Notes: generated from the letters alone by a model not told the origin. A DNA stretch of 64,000 bases from VGMD01 sp964552055 (GCA_964552055.1 CAZKFL010000006.1:1-64000), one strand, 5' to 3'; counted from the stretch's first letter, positions 52,329 to 61,923 are shown. A program made the numbers and translations.

Positions 52329-52464
52329 AGAGAATTTAGCAAGGATGGAAAGATAGAAGAATGAAATAAGAAAAAAATATCCGAATATTTTGATAACGAA
52401 CTAATCCTTTTTTAAATTTCTTTAGTTTTGTACCCTTTCATCTTTCCATCCTTGCTAAATTCTT
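52329..52464. repeat. Palindromic intergenic repeat, family A, copy 3 (inverted)
   Basis: The arms share a 23-bp perfect inverted match that begins GAATTTAGCAAGGATGGAAA (left from about 52332, right ending about 52462). Read on the minus strand, the centre contains AACTAAAGAAATTTAAAAAA and GATTAGTTC, aligning with copy 2, so this copy is in the opposite orientation. It begins a few bases after the walJ stop. The rest of 52324-52610 holds only the promoter listed next. Confidence 0.8.
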
Positions 52465-52549
52465 TAAAATCTGGCTAATATCTTGGAAAATTAGCTCTGT
52501 TTTCCTTGCTTTTGAGTTTCGTTGTGTATGTGCAGTTTTAATTTTAATT

Positions 52550-52578
52550 TTGTGTAGATTTAAGTGATTTAGTATAAT
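52550..52578 (+). promoter_or_regulatory. Putative promoter of the 52611 gene
   Basis: TTGTGT (52550-52555), 17 bases, TATAAT (52573-52578), about 30 bp upstream of an AGGAGG ribosome site. Confidence 0.5.
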
Positions 52579-52610
52579 CATAGTAAATGCACATTTTTAG
52601 GAGGTTTATT

Positions 52611-52946
52611 ATGATAAATTTATTTGCAAAAGTTAGGGTTGAGGATTCGATTTGTAAAAGGTTTACTTCATACTGCTCCACGCCTTTATTGGGAAGTGTA
52701 TTCTCATTGGGTTTAGGTACATATGCTACTGCTCAAGCAGTCAGATATGCTGCTCAGACGGTTTTTACTATTCTCTTTGATGGTTCTCAAAGCGACGTTG
52801 ACTCTAATATAATATGGATGAAAGCGTATAGTGTTACAGTGGGTTTCCATGCTGCTAATGCGCTGACATTGGGCTTTTTGTTCCGTGCAGCGGCATCTCA
52901 TGAGGCGAATTTAGCAAAAAGTTTATGTTCGTCACGAATTCAATGA
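52611..52946 (+). CDS. Small hypothetical membrane protein
   Basis: A protein of 111 aa starting at ATG 52611, which is preceded by a perfect AGGAGG six bases upstream; the in-frame ATG at 52587 precedes that site and is unlikely. Two hydrophobic regions are visible (about residues 27-47, PLLGSVFSLGLGTYATAQAV, and residues 75-95, VGFHAANALTLGFLF), separated by a polar loop. A bilobed hydrophobic pair of this kind is a feature of chlamydial Inc proteins, but the spacing here is wider than usual. No family is recognised. It ends one base before the ftsK stop on the opposite strand. Confidence 0.65.
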   Translation: MINLFAKVRVEDSICKRFTSYCSTPLLGSVFSLGLGTYATAQAVRYAAQTVFTILFDGSQSDVDSNIIWMKAYSVTVGFHAANALTLGFLFRAAASHEANLAKSLCSSRIQ

Positions 52947-55304
52947 TTAAGAGTTGCCGTCAAGGATGCGGCGTGGTCTGCTGCCGTCGGCTGGACTGAT
53001 AATGCCATTTTGTTCGAGCTCGTCCATGAGGGATGCTGCTCTGGCGTAACCGATTTTGAGTTTTCTTTGGAGGAATGTTGTTGAGGCTGTTCTAAAACTT
53101 AGGACAAGTTCAAGCGCTTTTTCATAAAGGGGATCGCCTGATTCGCCTGTTTCTGTTTCAGGGGTTTCAGGGCCTGCGTGACTTTCAAATGATTGGATGA
53201 GGTAGTTTGTGGGCATGCGTTCGTTGATATGAGAGACGACTCTGTTAATGTCTTCATCTCGTATGTATACACCTTGGCAACGGACGATTTGAGATGTGCC
53301 AGGAGGGAGGAAGAGCATATCGCCATTACCGAGTAGGGTTTCGGCGCCGTTTTCATCTAGGATGATTTGGCTGTTGATTCGGCTAGAAACCTTGAAGGCA
53401 ATTCGGGTGGGGAAGTTAGCTTTAATTAGTCCTGTAATGACTTCTCTTGAGGGTCTTTGTGTGGCTAGCATAAGGTGGATGCCAACTGCTCTTGCCATTT
53501 GTGCAATCCGAGCAATAGGTGTTTCAAGATCAGCGCTAGATGTCATCATAAGATCGGCAAATTCGTCAATGATACAAACAATGAAGTACATTTTTTCTGG
53601 AATTTCTAGATCTAGTGTTGCTTCGAGCTCTTTATCAATTGTTCGTTTATTAAATGCGGATACGTTTCTTACCCCAAGTCTTTTGAATATTTCATAGCGA
53701 AATTGCATCTCTTTTACAAGCCATTGGAGCGCGCCGTAAGCATCTCTTGGTTCCGTAATAACAGGGGCAATCAGATGTGGTAGATGCGAGAAGGGGGTGA
53801 GTTCGACTTTTTTAGGATCAATTAAAATTAGCCTTACTTCGTCCGGCGTGAGATTCATTAAAATCGACATGATGATGGTGTTGATACAGACCGATTTTCC
53901 AGATCCTGTAGCCCCCGCAACAAGACAGTGAGGCATTTTGGTAAGATCGCAAAGGACATCTTCACCGCTTACAGTTTTCCCCAGCATAACGGGAATATGA
54001 AATTTATTTTCTGCATCACGATAAGTAGAAAGCATCTCTTTAAAGCCGACCTCTTGAGGGTAGAGGGAGGGGATTTCAACGCCAACTGCTGCCTTTCCGG
54101 GAATTGGAGCAATAATACGAATGGACTTTGCTTGAAGATTCAGCGCTATGTCATTTTCTAAAGACTTGATCTTCTGTACTTTAACACCGATTGCGGGATG
54201 TACTTCAAAAAGAGTTACAGTGGGCCCTGCATAAATATTGCCTACTTTTGCCTCAATGCCAAAGCTTTTTAATGTCTCTTCTAAAACATCGGAACGTTTT
54301 TTCAGTTCTTTTTTTAGCCCCGTTTGGTCCACTTTTTTTGCGTCAGTAAGTAGCGAAAGCGGCGGGAGATTGTAACTTCCTTTGGGTAAAAGGAGGCGCA
54401 ATTTTTTTGGAGGTGCAGCTGGGGGGGGCACTATAAGAGCCGTGCTGGAAGGTTTGAAAACTTCTTCCTCCTCTTCATCATCTTCACTTTCTTCATCGTC
54501 ATCAAATTTAATGGGCGGTTTATATTTAGGTTTCGGTTTCTCCACAGGTTTTGTAAATTTATAGGTAGGGGCAGGTTTTGGTAAAACTACATTGTCGATC
54601 AGATCAGCAGTCAAAGGTTCTTCAATGGGAAAAATTCTTCGGATTAGATGGAGTGTCTTTTTCATGACAAAAAGAGCGCTTTCGTAAGCAATAGGGATCA
54701 ACTTTAGCGCTGTCCTAACGCCATTTAAGAAGCTAAGATCTGTCAGAAGAATGAAAGAGACGATCCATGTTAGAGAGAAAGTTAGTAGTACGCCTAAATT
54801 CCCTAAAAGCTCTTCCAAATTGAAGTGAGGTAAATCTCTATATAAATAATAAAAAGGGACTCCTCCTAAATTGTAGCGAGTGTACTTGATCGGTAATGGA
54901 ATGCGTAAAATAGCCGATTCGGAGTATACCTTTGGATAAAAAATGGAGAGATCAATCCATTTTGTTTCTGCAAGCAAATTCAATAGAATGCAGTTGCTCA
55001 ACATGAAAAATGAAAGATAAATGGCCTTAACAGTAAAGTCTGAATAACTCTGCGTTTTAATCAAACGCCAACCCATCCAAGACAAAAAGGTTACAAAAAA
55101 ATAACTCGCAAGCCCAAATGCATAATGCAGGCCATAAGCAACAAAATACCCAATTGCGCCCAGCCAATTCTCTCTCGGCTTACCTTCAATAAAACTTGCT
55201 AAACACAAAAAAACAAGCAGGCTAATCGCAATGAAAAGAAGGCCCTTCGCTTCCGGATGGTGATGAATTTTTTTTGCGCGTAGATTTTTTATCACTTTAG
55301 GCAT
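52947..55304 (-). CDS. ftsK: DNA translocase FtsK
   Basis: Septal DNA pump for chromosome segregation. It has 785 aa from ATG 55304. The N-terminus has four membrane helices (about residues 20-190), then a linker rich in Glu/Asp and Pro (KFDDDEESEDDEEEEE), then the motor: Walker A LVAGATGSGKSVCINTIIMS, Walker B FIVCIIDEFADLMM, and LMLATQRPSREVITGLIKAN. A C-terminal winged helix (gamma) with LKIGYARAASLMDELEQNG binds DNA. The frame is open further upstream into tRNA-His, but that part is not coding. Confidence 0.95.
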   Translation of the reverse strand: MPKVIKNLRAKKIHHHPEAKGLLFIAISLLVFLCLASFIEGKPRENWLGAIGYFVAYGLHYAFGLASYFFVTFLSWMGWRLIKTQSYSDFTVKAIYLSFFMLSNCILLNLLAETKWIDLSIFYPKVYSESAILRIPLPIKYTRYNLGGVPFYYLYRDLPHFNLEELLGNLGVLLTFSLTWIVSFILLTDLSFLNGVRTALKLIPIAYESALFVMKKTLHLIRRIFPIEEPLTADLIDNVVLPKPAPTYKFTKPVEKPKPKYKPPIKFDDDEESEDDEEEEEVFKPSSTALIVPPPAAPPKKLRLLLPKGSYNLPPLSLLTDAKKVDQTGLKKELKKRSDVLEETLKSFGIEAKVGNIYAGPTVTLFEVHPAIGVKVQKIKSLENDIALNLQAKSIRIIAPIPGKAAVGVEIPSLYPQEVGFKEMLSTYRDAENKFHIPVMLGKTVSGEDVLCDLTKMPHCLVAGATGSGKSVCINTIIMSILMNLTPDEVRLILIDPKKVELTPFSHLPHLIAPVITEPRDAYGALQWLVKEMQFRYEIFKRLGVRNVSAFNKRTIDKELEATLDLEIPEKMYFIVCIIDEFADLMMTSSADLETPIARIAQMARAVGIHLMLATQRPSREVITGLIKANFPTRIAFKVSSRINSQIILDENGAETLLGNGDMLFLPPGTSQIVRCQGVYIRDEDINRVVSHINERMPTNYLIQSFESHAGPETPETETGESGDPLYEKALELVLSFRTASTTFLQRKLKIGYARAASLMDELEQNGIISPADGSRPRRILDGNS

Positions 55305-55346
55305 AATTTTAGCATACAGGAAAGAGCACGCACGTGTCAAAGAAAA

Positions 55347-55424
55347 TGGGGCGATAGAAGGGGATCGAACCCTCGACCTCAAGAACCACAATCTCGCGCT
55401 CTAACCAACTGAGCTACTACCGCC
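55347..55424 (-). tRNA. tRNA-His (anticodon GUG)
   Basis: Minus strand: GCGGTAG acceptor with CTATCGC, an extra 5' G opposite the C discriminator as in all bacterial tRNA-His, the D-arm, the loop ATTGTGG with anticodon GTG, and the T-arm with GTTCGAT. CCA is encoded, unlike in the tRNA-Arg of this window. It lies 42 bp upstream of ftsK on the same strand. The gap 55425-55662 shows no convincing gene. Confidence 0.95.
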
Positions 55425-55662
55425 ATCTTGAAACTGCGGACAATTTTAACAATTTACCCCCGATTTTGTCAATTTAAAAGAGAAATTCTTAGAATATTCC
55501 TGGAAGTGATATTTCTGATTATGCTCCTCTTGTTTTGAAAAATAAAATTATTTTTATGCGCTAAAAGACTCAAAAATTGGGGATATCCAAGCTAAAAACC
55601 TCCATTTATAAATTAGAAGAAGTTGGTGGAATGCCCCTTTTATTTTAAAAGGTGATGTAAAG

Positions 55663-56568
55663 TTAGGCGATTACACATTCACAAGGTTCATTTATTCTGA
55701 GATCCACTGCAGACTTTACAAGATAAAGGAGTTCAATTTCACGAGAAGAATGATAGGGAGCAAGACAACTAGGATGAGATCTTTCACCTTCAGCTTGGAG
55801 CAATTCTATACCAAGTGATACGTGTTCAGAAGGGAAAATTTCTTCCATTTTTTTTTCTATAGGAAAGCTTCTCTCAGCTCCCCAAGCACGTATCGTTGTT
55901 GGCCACCGAAAACAATACCTTCTGAAAAATTGAAGCACGTTTTCAACGGTAGCATCACTTTTTACTCGCACCTGCTCGGGTTCTTTTTCATATTTTCCAC
56001 CGTAATACTTAAACCGCGGTGAAAAATCAAGTATCCTTTCACTCTCATCATGTTTAACAGGGCTGCTATTTCTTCGAAGTAAAGCAACACCAAACTCTCC
56101 CCATGAATCTTGATCTTGTTTTAAGATTTCTTCCGCATATAATTGTTTGATCCGTGTACTTATTTCAGGTGATGGTTCTAAGGGAAACAAGTATTTTGGG
56201 TCTCTTTCTGGTGTGAAACCTGAGGGAACATAGATGTTTAATTCAATAGCAATAACGCTTTTTTCAGCCTTTACAAACTCATTCAATCTCGCAGTTAAAG
56301 GAAAACTCTCAAACCTTCCCATCTTAACAACTTCTCCATCCTCTAGTGTTTTAAAAAACACCTCATCCCAATCCAAGGCAGGCCTCATAGAATACGGCCA
56401 CCCAAGACAAGTTGCTCGAAAAAATTGCAATACAGCTTCAACAGTCGTATCAGATGAGACGCGTAAATACGTCCATTGACGCTCTGTGGTAGTTAGACAT
56501 GCAAGAGATAAATACCCTTCGACTCTCACACATTCATCTGGATTTCTTATTCGCACAATAGTTTCCAT
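55663..56568 (-). CDS. Orphan protein with an internal domain duplication
   Basis: A protein of 301 aa starting at ATG 56568 (GGAGG three bases upstream). Two copies of one module are visible: LRVSSDTTVEAVLQFFRATC...GWPYSMRPALDWDE (about residues 33-75) and VRVKSDATVENVLQFFRRYC...RWPTTIRAWGAERS (about residues 200-240), each followed by a segment ending in (A/G)IEL. The consensus is RV-x-SD-x-TVE-x-VLQFF. The module has the size and strand pattern of a ubiquitin-like fold, but that is a guess. No signal peptide or membrane segment. I do not recognise the family. Confidence 0.65.
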   Translation of the reverse strand: METIVRIRNPDECVRVEGYLSLACLTTTERQWTYLRVSSDTTVEAVLQFFRATCLGWPYSMRPALDWDEVFFKTLEDGEVVKMGRFESFPLTARLNEFVKAEKSVIAIELNIYVPSGFTPERDPKYLFPLEPSPEISTRIKQLYAEEILKQDQDSWGEFGVALLRRNSSPVKHDESERILDFSPRFKYYGGKYEKEPEQVRVKSDATVENVLQFFRRYCFRWPTTIRAWGAERSFPIEKKMEEIFPSEHVSLGIELLQAEGERSHPSCLAPYHSSREIELLYLVKSAVDLRINEPCECVIA

Positions 56569-56652
56569 ATTCCTCCAATTTGCAAAGAGGATAATAAAAA
56601 TTTTGTTTTTATTCAATTTCAAATTAGGTCCGTAACTGATTGCGCAGATCAC

Positions 56653-56696
56653 ATTTTAAAATTAAATACGGTCACGCAGGCGGTTACAGGAAAGGT
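56653..56696. repeat. Remnant of MITE family D
   Basis: ATTTTAAAATTAAA, then ACGGTCACGCAGGCGGTTAC aligns with the left internal arm of the copy at 19853-20169 (lacking one GGTTAC unit). No terminal inverted repeats are found nearby, so it is a fragment. The rest of 56569-56906 shows a small GTGCC-GTCA-GGCAC hairpin at 56831-56844 and no gene. Confidence 0.6.
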
Positions 56697-56906
56697 AATA
56701 AGCGATAAATTAAAATAATTTCTTTCCTTGCCCGTTTCAATAAGATTTAGTAAAATGGTTGTATGAACGTAAAAAAAGATCACATTTCCGTTAGTTTTAA
56801 GAGCAGCCTCGAGTGCGCTCAACTACTACTGTGCCGTCAGGCACTCTAATATTTATTCCCTTTTTTTATCAACTACTTAAGTTTTTCAAATCTAAATAAA
56901 TAGGAT

Positions 56907-58139
56907 ATGGTTATGATTTCTTCAATTTCGAGGGGACGCTTAATTTCAATGACAGTATGGATGACAGCATCCTTATTTTACGCGTATCAATATATTTTGC
57001 GAGTGATGCCTAACATCATGCTAGATGATATCATGAGTCAATTTCACATCAGTGCAGCTGTTTTTGGTCAGTTTTCTGGACTCTATTACATTGGTTATTC
57101 AGCTATGCATTTGCCTATAGGCATTTTGATGGATCGATTTGGCCCCAAAAAAGTAATGAGTGGATGCATTCTTTTATCAGCAATAGGATTGCTTCCATTG
57201 ATTTTTTCTGATTATTGGGTTTATCCAATTCTTGGAAGGGTATTAATTGGTATGGGATCATCTGCTGCAATTTTGGGTGTATTTAAAATTGTGCGAATGA
57301 GCTTTAGTCAAGAGCGATTTGCTAGGATGCTTAGCATATCGGTTACGATTGGATTGATAGGAGCTATTTATGGCGGTGGTCCAGTAAGCTATATGCGCGA
57401 AGTTTTTGGTTATCAATTTGTTGTTCAGACTTTCGCTATTATTGGGGCTTTTTTAGCTGCTATTACATATATGATTGTGCCAGATATTAAAAGCCCATCA
57501 AAACGGGGTGTTTTAGCAGATATTAAAGAGGTAATTAAAAATAAAAAAGTGGTTTGGACGTGTATATTTGCAGGATTGATGGTAGGTCCATTAGAAGGAT
57601 TTGCCGACGTGTGGAGCGCAGTCTTTTTAAAACAAGTCTATGGATTTGAAGCTACTATATCTGCATCCATCCCTTCCATGATATTTATTGGAATGTGCTT
57701 TGGCGCCCCAGTTCTTAGCCTTATTGCAGAAAAATTGGGTTATCTTAAGACAATTATTTGCGCAGGGATTGTTATGGCGATCAGCTTTTGCGCTCTTTTG
57801 ATATTCCAGTTGCCCGTATCAATTCTGAGTATTGCATTTGTGATAGTGGGCGTAGCTTCTGCCTATCAAATTTTAGCTATCTACAAAGCATCGACATATG
57901 TCAGAGAAGAGGTAGCCGGACTTACAACGGCAGTTGCCAATATGATCATTATGTTCTTTGGCTACGCATTCCACACTGTTGTTGGGTCTATAGTGAATGT
58001 TTTGGGTGGTCCAAGTTCATCAAGTGCTCTTATCTATGGTATTGCGGTCATTCCCATAGCTCTCGTATTGGGTACAAGTGGTTTTCTTTTAACAGGTAAA
58101 AATAAGAGAAATATCCCTGATCTCAATCATAAATATTAG
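56907..58139 (+). CDS. Major facilitator superfamily transporter
   Basis: Twelve-helix secondary transporter of 410 aa. The MFS loop 2-3 motif appears as PIGILMDRFGPKKVM (about residues 70-84) and the helix 4 segment as GRVLIGMGSSAAILG. A second, weaker half begins near residue 210. The substrate cannot be told; many intracellular bacteria carry related carriers for amino acids or phosphorylated compounds. ATG 56913 is an alternative start. Its stop overlaps the comEC stop on the other strand by four bases. Confidence 0.88.
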   Translation: MVMISSISRGRLISMTVWMTASLFYAYQYILRVMPNIMLDDIMSQFHISAAVFGQFSGLYYIGYSAMHLPIGILMDRFGPKKVMSGCILLSAIGLLPLIFSDYWVYPILGRVLIGMGSSAAILGVFKIVRMSFSQERFARMLSISVTIGLIGAIYGGGPVSYMREVFGYQFVVQTFAIIGAFLAAITYMIVPDIKSPSKRGVLADIKEVIKNKKVVWTCIFAGLMVGPLEGFADVWSAVFLKQVYGFEATISASIPSMIFIGMCFGAPVLSLIAEKLGYLKTIICAGIVMAISFCALLIFQLPVSILSIAFVIVGVASAYQILAIYKASTYVREEVAGLTTAVANMIIMFFGYAFHTVVGSIVNVLGGPSSSSALIYGIAVIPIALVLGTSGFLLTGKNKRNIPDLNHKY

Positions 58140-59530
58140 ACACCTTCTAAGTGGTAGAGGGCGTATTTCCTTTGTTCGAGCCAAAGGCCTATAATTAGTA
58201 CAAGAATTAGTAGGGCTGCGAGTAGATCAAAGGGGATCTGGGAGCTCCAGAGGCCCCCTTCGATCAGATCGACCCCGTAAAAGATGGTGCTCAGAAGGGG
58301 GGTTGTGTAGATTTCGGTTAGTTTTAAGATGGGGGGACCGATTAGCGGGATGGGAGACAGGATAAGGGCAATCATACAGGGTGTGATAGCAATGGGGAAA
58401 AAGAGATTAAAAAAAAGACTTAAATAGGGAAAGTAATTGAAATGGTAGAGGAGTAAGGGGGCTGTTGCTAAATTGACGGCTATTGTGATTGCGAAGGTGT
58501 TGCGGCAGAATGAGGAGAGGAGGAATCCGAGTTTGAAGGTTTGCCTTTTGGGAAAGAATTTGCGAAGCCATATTTCTATTGTCGGGTAAATGGCGAGAAT
58601 TGCAAATGTTGCTAGGTAACTTAATTGAAAGCCGATTTCTTTTAGAACTAGGGGATCTAGTATGAGGGAAATCATGAGCGCCACGCCAAGCGAGTTAAGA
58701 CCGCTAACAGGTTCTTTAATTAGGTAACCCACAAGATAGATAAGGGCTGCAAGCCAGGCTCTATTTAGAGAAGGGGTTTCTCCGATAAAGAGAAAATAGA
58801 GTGAGACGATAATAAGAAGGAAGTAACAGGTTTTTCTCTTTGATAAGAATAAGTGAAAGAAGCTCCCCATTATAAAAACAAGCCATGTGTAGTGAAAGCC
58901 TGAAATTGCGAGTGTGTGGGTAAGGCCCGCCTTATTGAACTGCAATCCAAGGAGCCTATTTTCAATTTCTCCTGTGCCAAGAGAAGAAAAGAATGCAGCA
59001 CACATTTCATCTTTTAAATGAGTAGAAATATAGGCACGAAATTTCTCCTTCAGCTTAAATCTTAGCTGGCAGAGGTTGTTTGTGTAGGGAACTGCTTCTA
59101 TAATTGACGGAAAAAGAGTGTAGGGGCCTGCAGGATTTTTTCTAAGGCTTCCTCTAACAAGATAGTCCGTGGAATCATCTAAGAGCTTATTTCTAAAAAA
59201 CTTGACCGGTATATCGTAGTAGGTTTTATCCTCTGTTATAAAACAACTCAGATTGCCAAAATACCCAAGAGAATTATCGCTTACCCGGACTTTACTAATT
59301 TGGCAATAGCCATGACCACTGACTTTTCCTGGTGGGAGAATGGGCATAAAATAAAGCGTTTCGATTAGAGCAAAACTCGCAATCAAAGCAAAGCCTATTT
59401 TATTGATTCTACTCTGGCCAAATAAAATCAAAAAAAGTGTTGGCCATATGCCATATGCAAGGGCAACGCCGCTCAATAAAGCAAGGCCATAATAGAGTGC
59501 CGGATATCGATCCATGCAGTACTTTATCAT
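58136..59530 (-). CDS. comEC: ComEC/Rec2-type DNA uptake channel protein
   Basis: Inner-membrane competence protein of 464 aa, CT339-like. After two N-terminal helices and a periplasmic beta-rich region (YLVRGSLRKNPAGPY) comes the competence domain with LQFNKAGLTHTLAISGFHYT (about residues 200-220), GETPSLNRAWLAALIYLVGY and IGFQLSYLATFAIL. The C-terminal metallo-beta-lactamase domain of full-length ComEC is absent. At least ten helices are visible. The gene is 17 bp downstream of ndh on the same strand. Confidence 0.85.
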   Translation of the reverse strand: MIKYCMDRYPALYYGLALLSGVALAYGIWPTLFLILFGQSRINKIGFALIASFALIETLYFMPILPPGKVSGHGYCQISKVRVSDNSLGYFGNLSCFITEDKTYYDIPVKFFRNKLLDDSTDYLVRGSLRKNPAGPYTLFPSIIEAVPYTNNLCQLRFKLKEKFRAYISTHLKDEMCAAFFSSLGTGEIENRLLGLQFNKAGLTHTLAISGFHYTWLVFIMGSFFHLFLSKRKTCYFLLIIVSLYFLFIGETPSLNRAWLAALIYLVGYLIKEPVSGLNSLGVALMISLILDPLVLKEIGFQLSYLATFAILAIYPTIEIWLRKFFPKRQTFKLGFLLSSFCRNTFAITIAVNLATAPLLLYHFNYFPYLSLFFNLFFPIAITPCMIALILSPIPLIGPPILKLTEIYTTPLLSTIFYGVDLIEGGLWSSQIPFDLLAALLILVLIIGLWLEQRKYALYHLEGV

Positions 59531-59547
59531 AACTTTACTTTAGAATA

Positions 59548-60849
59548 CTAGATGTCGTCTCGTTTGGGAAGTTTCTCATCGATTGTAGAGTGGATGAGTC
59601 TTGAAGATCTTGTTCCGGTAAAAAGATGGATGGACCATTCTAGCATAACGCTCATGCGATTACGGAATCCGATGAGGTAGGCAATGTGAACAACAGCCCA
59701 AAGAAACCAAGCAAAAAATCCAGAGAAATTAAATTTGCCGATTGTACAAACTGCTTTTCCTGTACCAATTGTTGCAAGACTCCCTTTATCAAAGTATTTA
59801 AATCCTTTTATTCGGTGTTTGGGGATTTGCTTTTTTCTAACTTCTGCTTTTAAAAGAGCTCCAAGAAATCTACCTTGTTGAACAGCAACAGTTGCAACGC
59901 CTGGAAGGGGAATGTTTTTTCTGTTTTTGAAGTGAGCTGCATCCCCAAGAACAAAAATTTCAGGGTGATTTGGTATCGACAGATCTTTTTCTACAATGAC
60001 TCGACCTTGCTTGTCTTGTTCCGAACCAAGTGTTTTAACAACAGTTGGTATGGAGTTGCCTGCTGCCCAGATGATGTTTCTAGACTGGATAAAAATTTCG
60101 CCAAGGCGAACGCCATCTTTCGTAATTTCTGTTACAGCATGGTTTGTTAAAACTGTTACGCCCATTTTCTCAAGATCACTTTTAGTTTTTTCTGAGAGTT
60201 TGGGATGAAATGAGGGAAGAATTCGATCGAAAGCTTCGATTAGAAATACTCTTGCTTTTTCTGTTTTTATTCTTCGGAAATTGCCATGCATCGTTTTTTT
60301 GATCAGTTCGGCAATCGTTCCTGCAAATTCAACACCAGTTGGGCCGCCGCCAACGATTGCAAATGTAAGATATTTAGGCGTTTCTGTTAGCGAGTCAAGT
60401 CTTTCAGCTATTTCAAAGGCAGTTAAGATGTGCTCTCTAATTTTTAGGGCATCTGTAATTGTTTTGATCCCCGGGGCAAAAGGTTCCCAATCTGTATGTC
60501 CAAAATAAGAGTGCTTTGACCCCACAGCAATTGCTAGATAGTCGTAATCAAAAGTATCACCGTTTTCTAAAACTACTTTTTTATCTTCCTTATCAATTTG
60601 GACTACTTCGCCCATGATAACAGTTGTATGTTGCTGTTTTGCAAATAGTTCTCTAAATGTTACAGAAATATCTCTCGGGGCTAATGTTGCTGTAGCTACC
60701 TGATATAGAAGTGGTTGAAAGAGGTGATGATTCCTTTTGTCAATTAATGTAATATCAAATGGAGCATGTTTAAGGCTTTGAATTAAATTTAGCCCCGCAA
60801 ATCCTCCTCCTATGACTATCAGCTTCTTACGATTACATGATCCCTTCAT
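59548..60849 (-). CDS. ndh: Type II NADH:quinone oxidoreductase
   Basis: Single-subunit, non-proton-pumping NADH dehydrogenase on the inner membrane (433 aa). It has the FAD motif VIGGGFAGLNLIQSL (near residue 12), the family block NHHLFQPLLYQVATATLAP, the NADH motif FAIVGGGPTGVEFAGTIAEL (near residue 165), and the second FAD contact FVLGDAAHFKNRKNIPLPG. The C-terminal amphipathic region (GFFAWFLWAVVHIAYLIGF) anchors it to the membrane. Classical Chlamydia rely on Na-translocating NQR instead, so this supports an environmental lineage. Confidence 0.93.
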   Translation of the reverse strand: MKGSCNRKKLIVIGGGFAGLNLIQSLKHAPFDITLIDKRNHHLFQPLLYQVATATLAPRDISVTFRELFAKQQHTTVIMGEVVQIDKEDKKVVLENGDTFDYDYLAIAVGSKHSYFGHTDWEPFAPGIKTITDALKIREHILTAFEIAERLDSLTETPKYLTFAIVGGGPTGVEFAGTIAELIKKTMHGNFRRIKTEKARVFLIEAFDRILPSFHPKLSEKTKSDLEKMGVTVLTNHAVTEITKDGVRLGEIFIQSRNIIWAAGNSIPTVVKTLGSEQDKQGRVIVEKDLSIPNHPEIFVLGDAAHFKNRKNIPLPGVATVAVQQGRFLGALLKAEVRKKQIPKHRIKGFKYFDKGSLATIGTGKAVCTIGKFNFSGFFAWFLWAVVHIAYLIGFRNRMSVMLEWSIHLFTGTRSSRLIHSTIDEKLPKRDDI

Positions 60850-60894
60850 ACTTCAGTGTATACATTTTACCCATCACCGTGTAAAGTGAAAACC

Positions 60895-61863
60895 ATGTTA
60901 GGCGTTGGTGAATTTTTTGATAAATACCGTGAAGCCCTAGCTTTAGAACTTTGTTCTGGCGAAGGGGGGCTGAAAAGATCGATCCGAGCTGTTGAAATTG
61001 AAAGACCTGGCTTGGCTCTTACCGGCTTTCTAAAAGGTCACTCATCAAAGCGAGTTTTAGTATTTGGTCGCGTTGAAATGGAATATCTTAGAGAGCTTGG
61101 CATTGAAACAAGAAGGCGGAGACTGTCTCAAATTTTTTCTGAAGAATTACCATTAGTGATTCTTTCTAGAAGATTAAAGCCTTTTCCTGAAATGATTGAA
61201 CTTTGTAAGGATAAAGAGCTTGCATTATTTCGTACCAGTTTGACTACTTCAGAGGTTTTACAAAAACTCACAGTTGCTCTTAGTAAAGAGTTTGCTCCCA
61301 CAATGTCTTGTCATGGCACTCTTGTTGAAGCATTTGGAGTTGGAGTGTTGATCCAGGGAGATTCTAGCGTTGGTAAAAGTGAAACTGCATTAGGTTTAAT
61401 TGAGCGCGGCCATAGACTTATATCTGACGATGTAGTGATTATTAAGCGCCGTGAAGGTGGTAGCCTTGTAGGAACAGGTCCTGAGCTTACACGTCATATG
61501 CTTGAAATTCGAGGCATTGGAATCATTAATGTTGCGCACATCTATGGCGCAGTCTGTATACGTGAAACCGCACGAATTGATGTCGTTGTCAAATTAGAGG
61601 AATGGGATACAGCCCACTTTTATGATCGGATTGGCTTGGAAGAAAAATATCTTGATTTTCTTAGCGTGAAAGTACCTTTTCATATTCTCCCTGTAAAACC
61701 GGGGCGTGATGTTGTTCTTCTTCTAGAAACAGTTGTTTTAAATTATAGTCTTAAAAAAATGGGGTATAACTCTGCAAAGGAGTTTAATGTCAAACTTCTT
61801 GAAGCCATCTCTAAAAGACAAAAGCGCATTCCTGTAAAAGCGTTCGAAGAAGAAAGCGAATAA
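60895..61863 (+). CDS. hprK: HPr kinase/phosphorylase
   Basis: Phosphorylates the regulatory serine of HPr and removes the phosphate again. It has 322 aa from ATG 60895; a start at 60856 adds 13 unrelated residues. The Walker A is GDSSVGKSETALGLIERGH (about residues 160-178), with ISDDVVIIKRR after it, and the family signature LEIRGIGIINV. The C-terminus is basic. It is divergent from ndh (45 bp apart) and followed by ptsI after 60 bp. No ptsH gene lies in between. Confidence 0.95.
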   Translation: MLGVGEFFDKYREALALELCSGEGGLKRSIRAVEIERPGLALTGFLKGHSSKRVLVFGRVEMEYLRELGIETRRRRLSQIFSEELPLVILSRRLKPFPEMIELCKDKELALFRTSLTTSEVLQKLTVALSKEFAPTMSCHGTLVEAFGVGVLIQGDSSVGKSETALGLIERGHRLISDDVVIIKRREGGSLVGTGPELTRHMLEIRGIGIINVAHIYGAVCIRETARIDVVVKLEEWDTAHFYDRIGLEEKYLDFLSVKVPFHILPVKPGRDVVLLLETVVLNYSLKKMGYNSAKEFNVKLLEAISKRQKRIPVKAFEEESE

Positions 61864-61923
61864 CTTTGTTGCTCTGAATTTGTTAAAAGATATACTATTG
61901 AACACTATTGACGAATTGACTGT

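Noticed and set aside
55305..55391. Upstream extension of ftsK
   Set aside because: It reads through the 3' part of tRNA-His, so it cannot be protein-coding.
55450..55600. Possible gene remnant in the gap upstream of tRNA-His
   Set aside because: A short stretch can be read as protein for about 20 codons, but it has no start, ribosome site or recognisable similarity.
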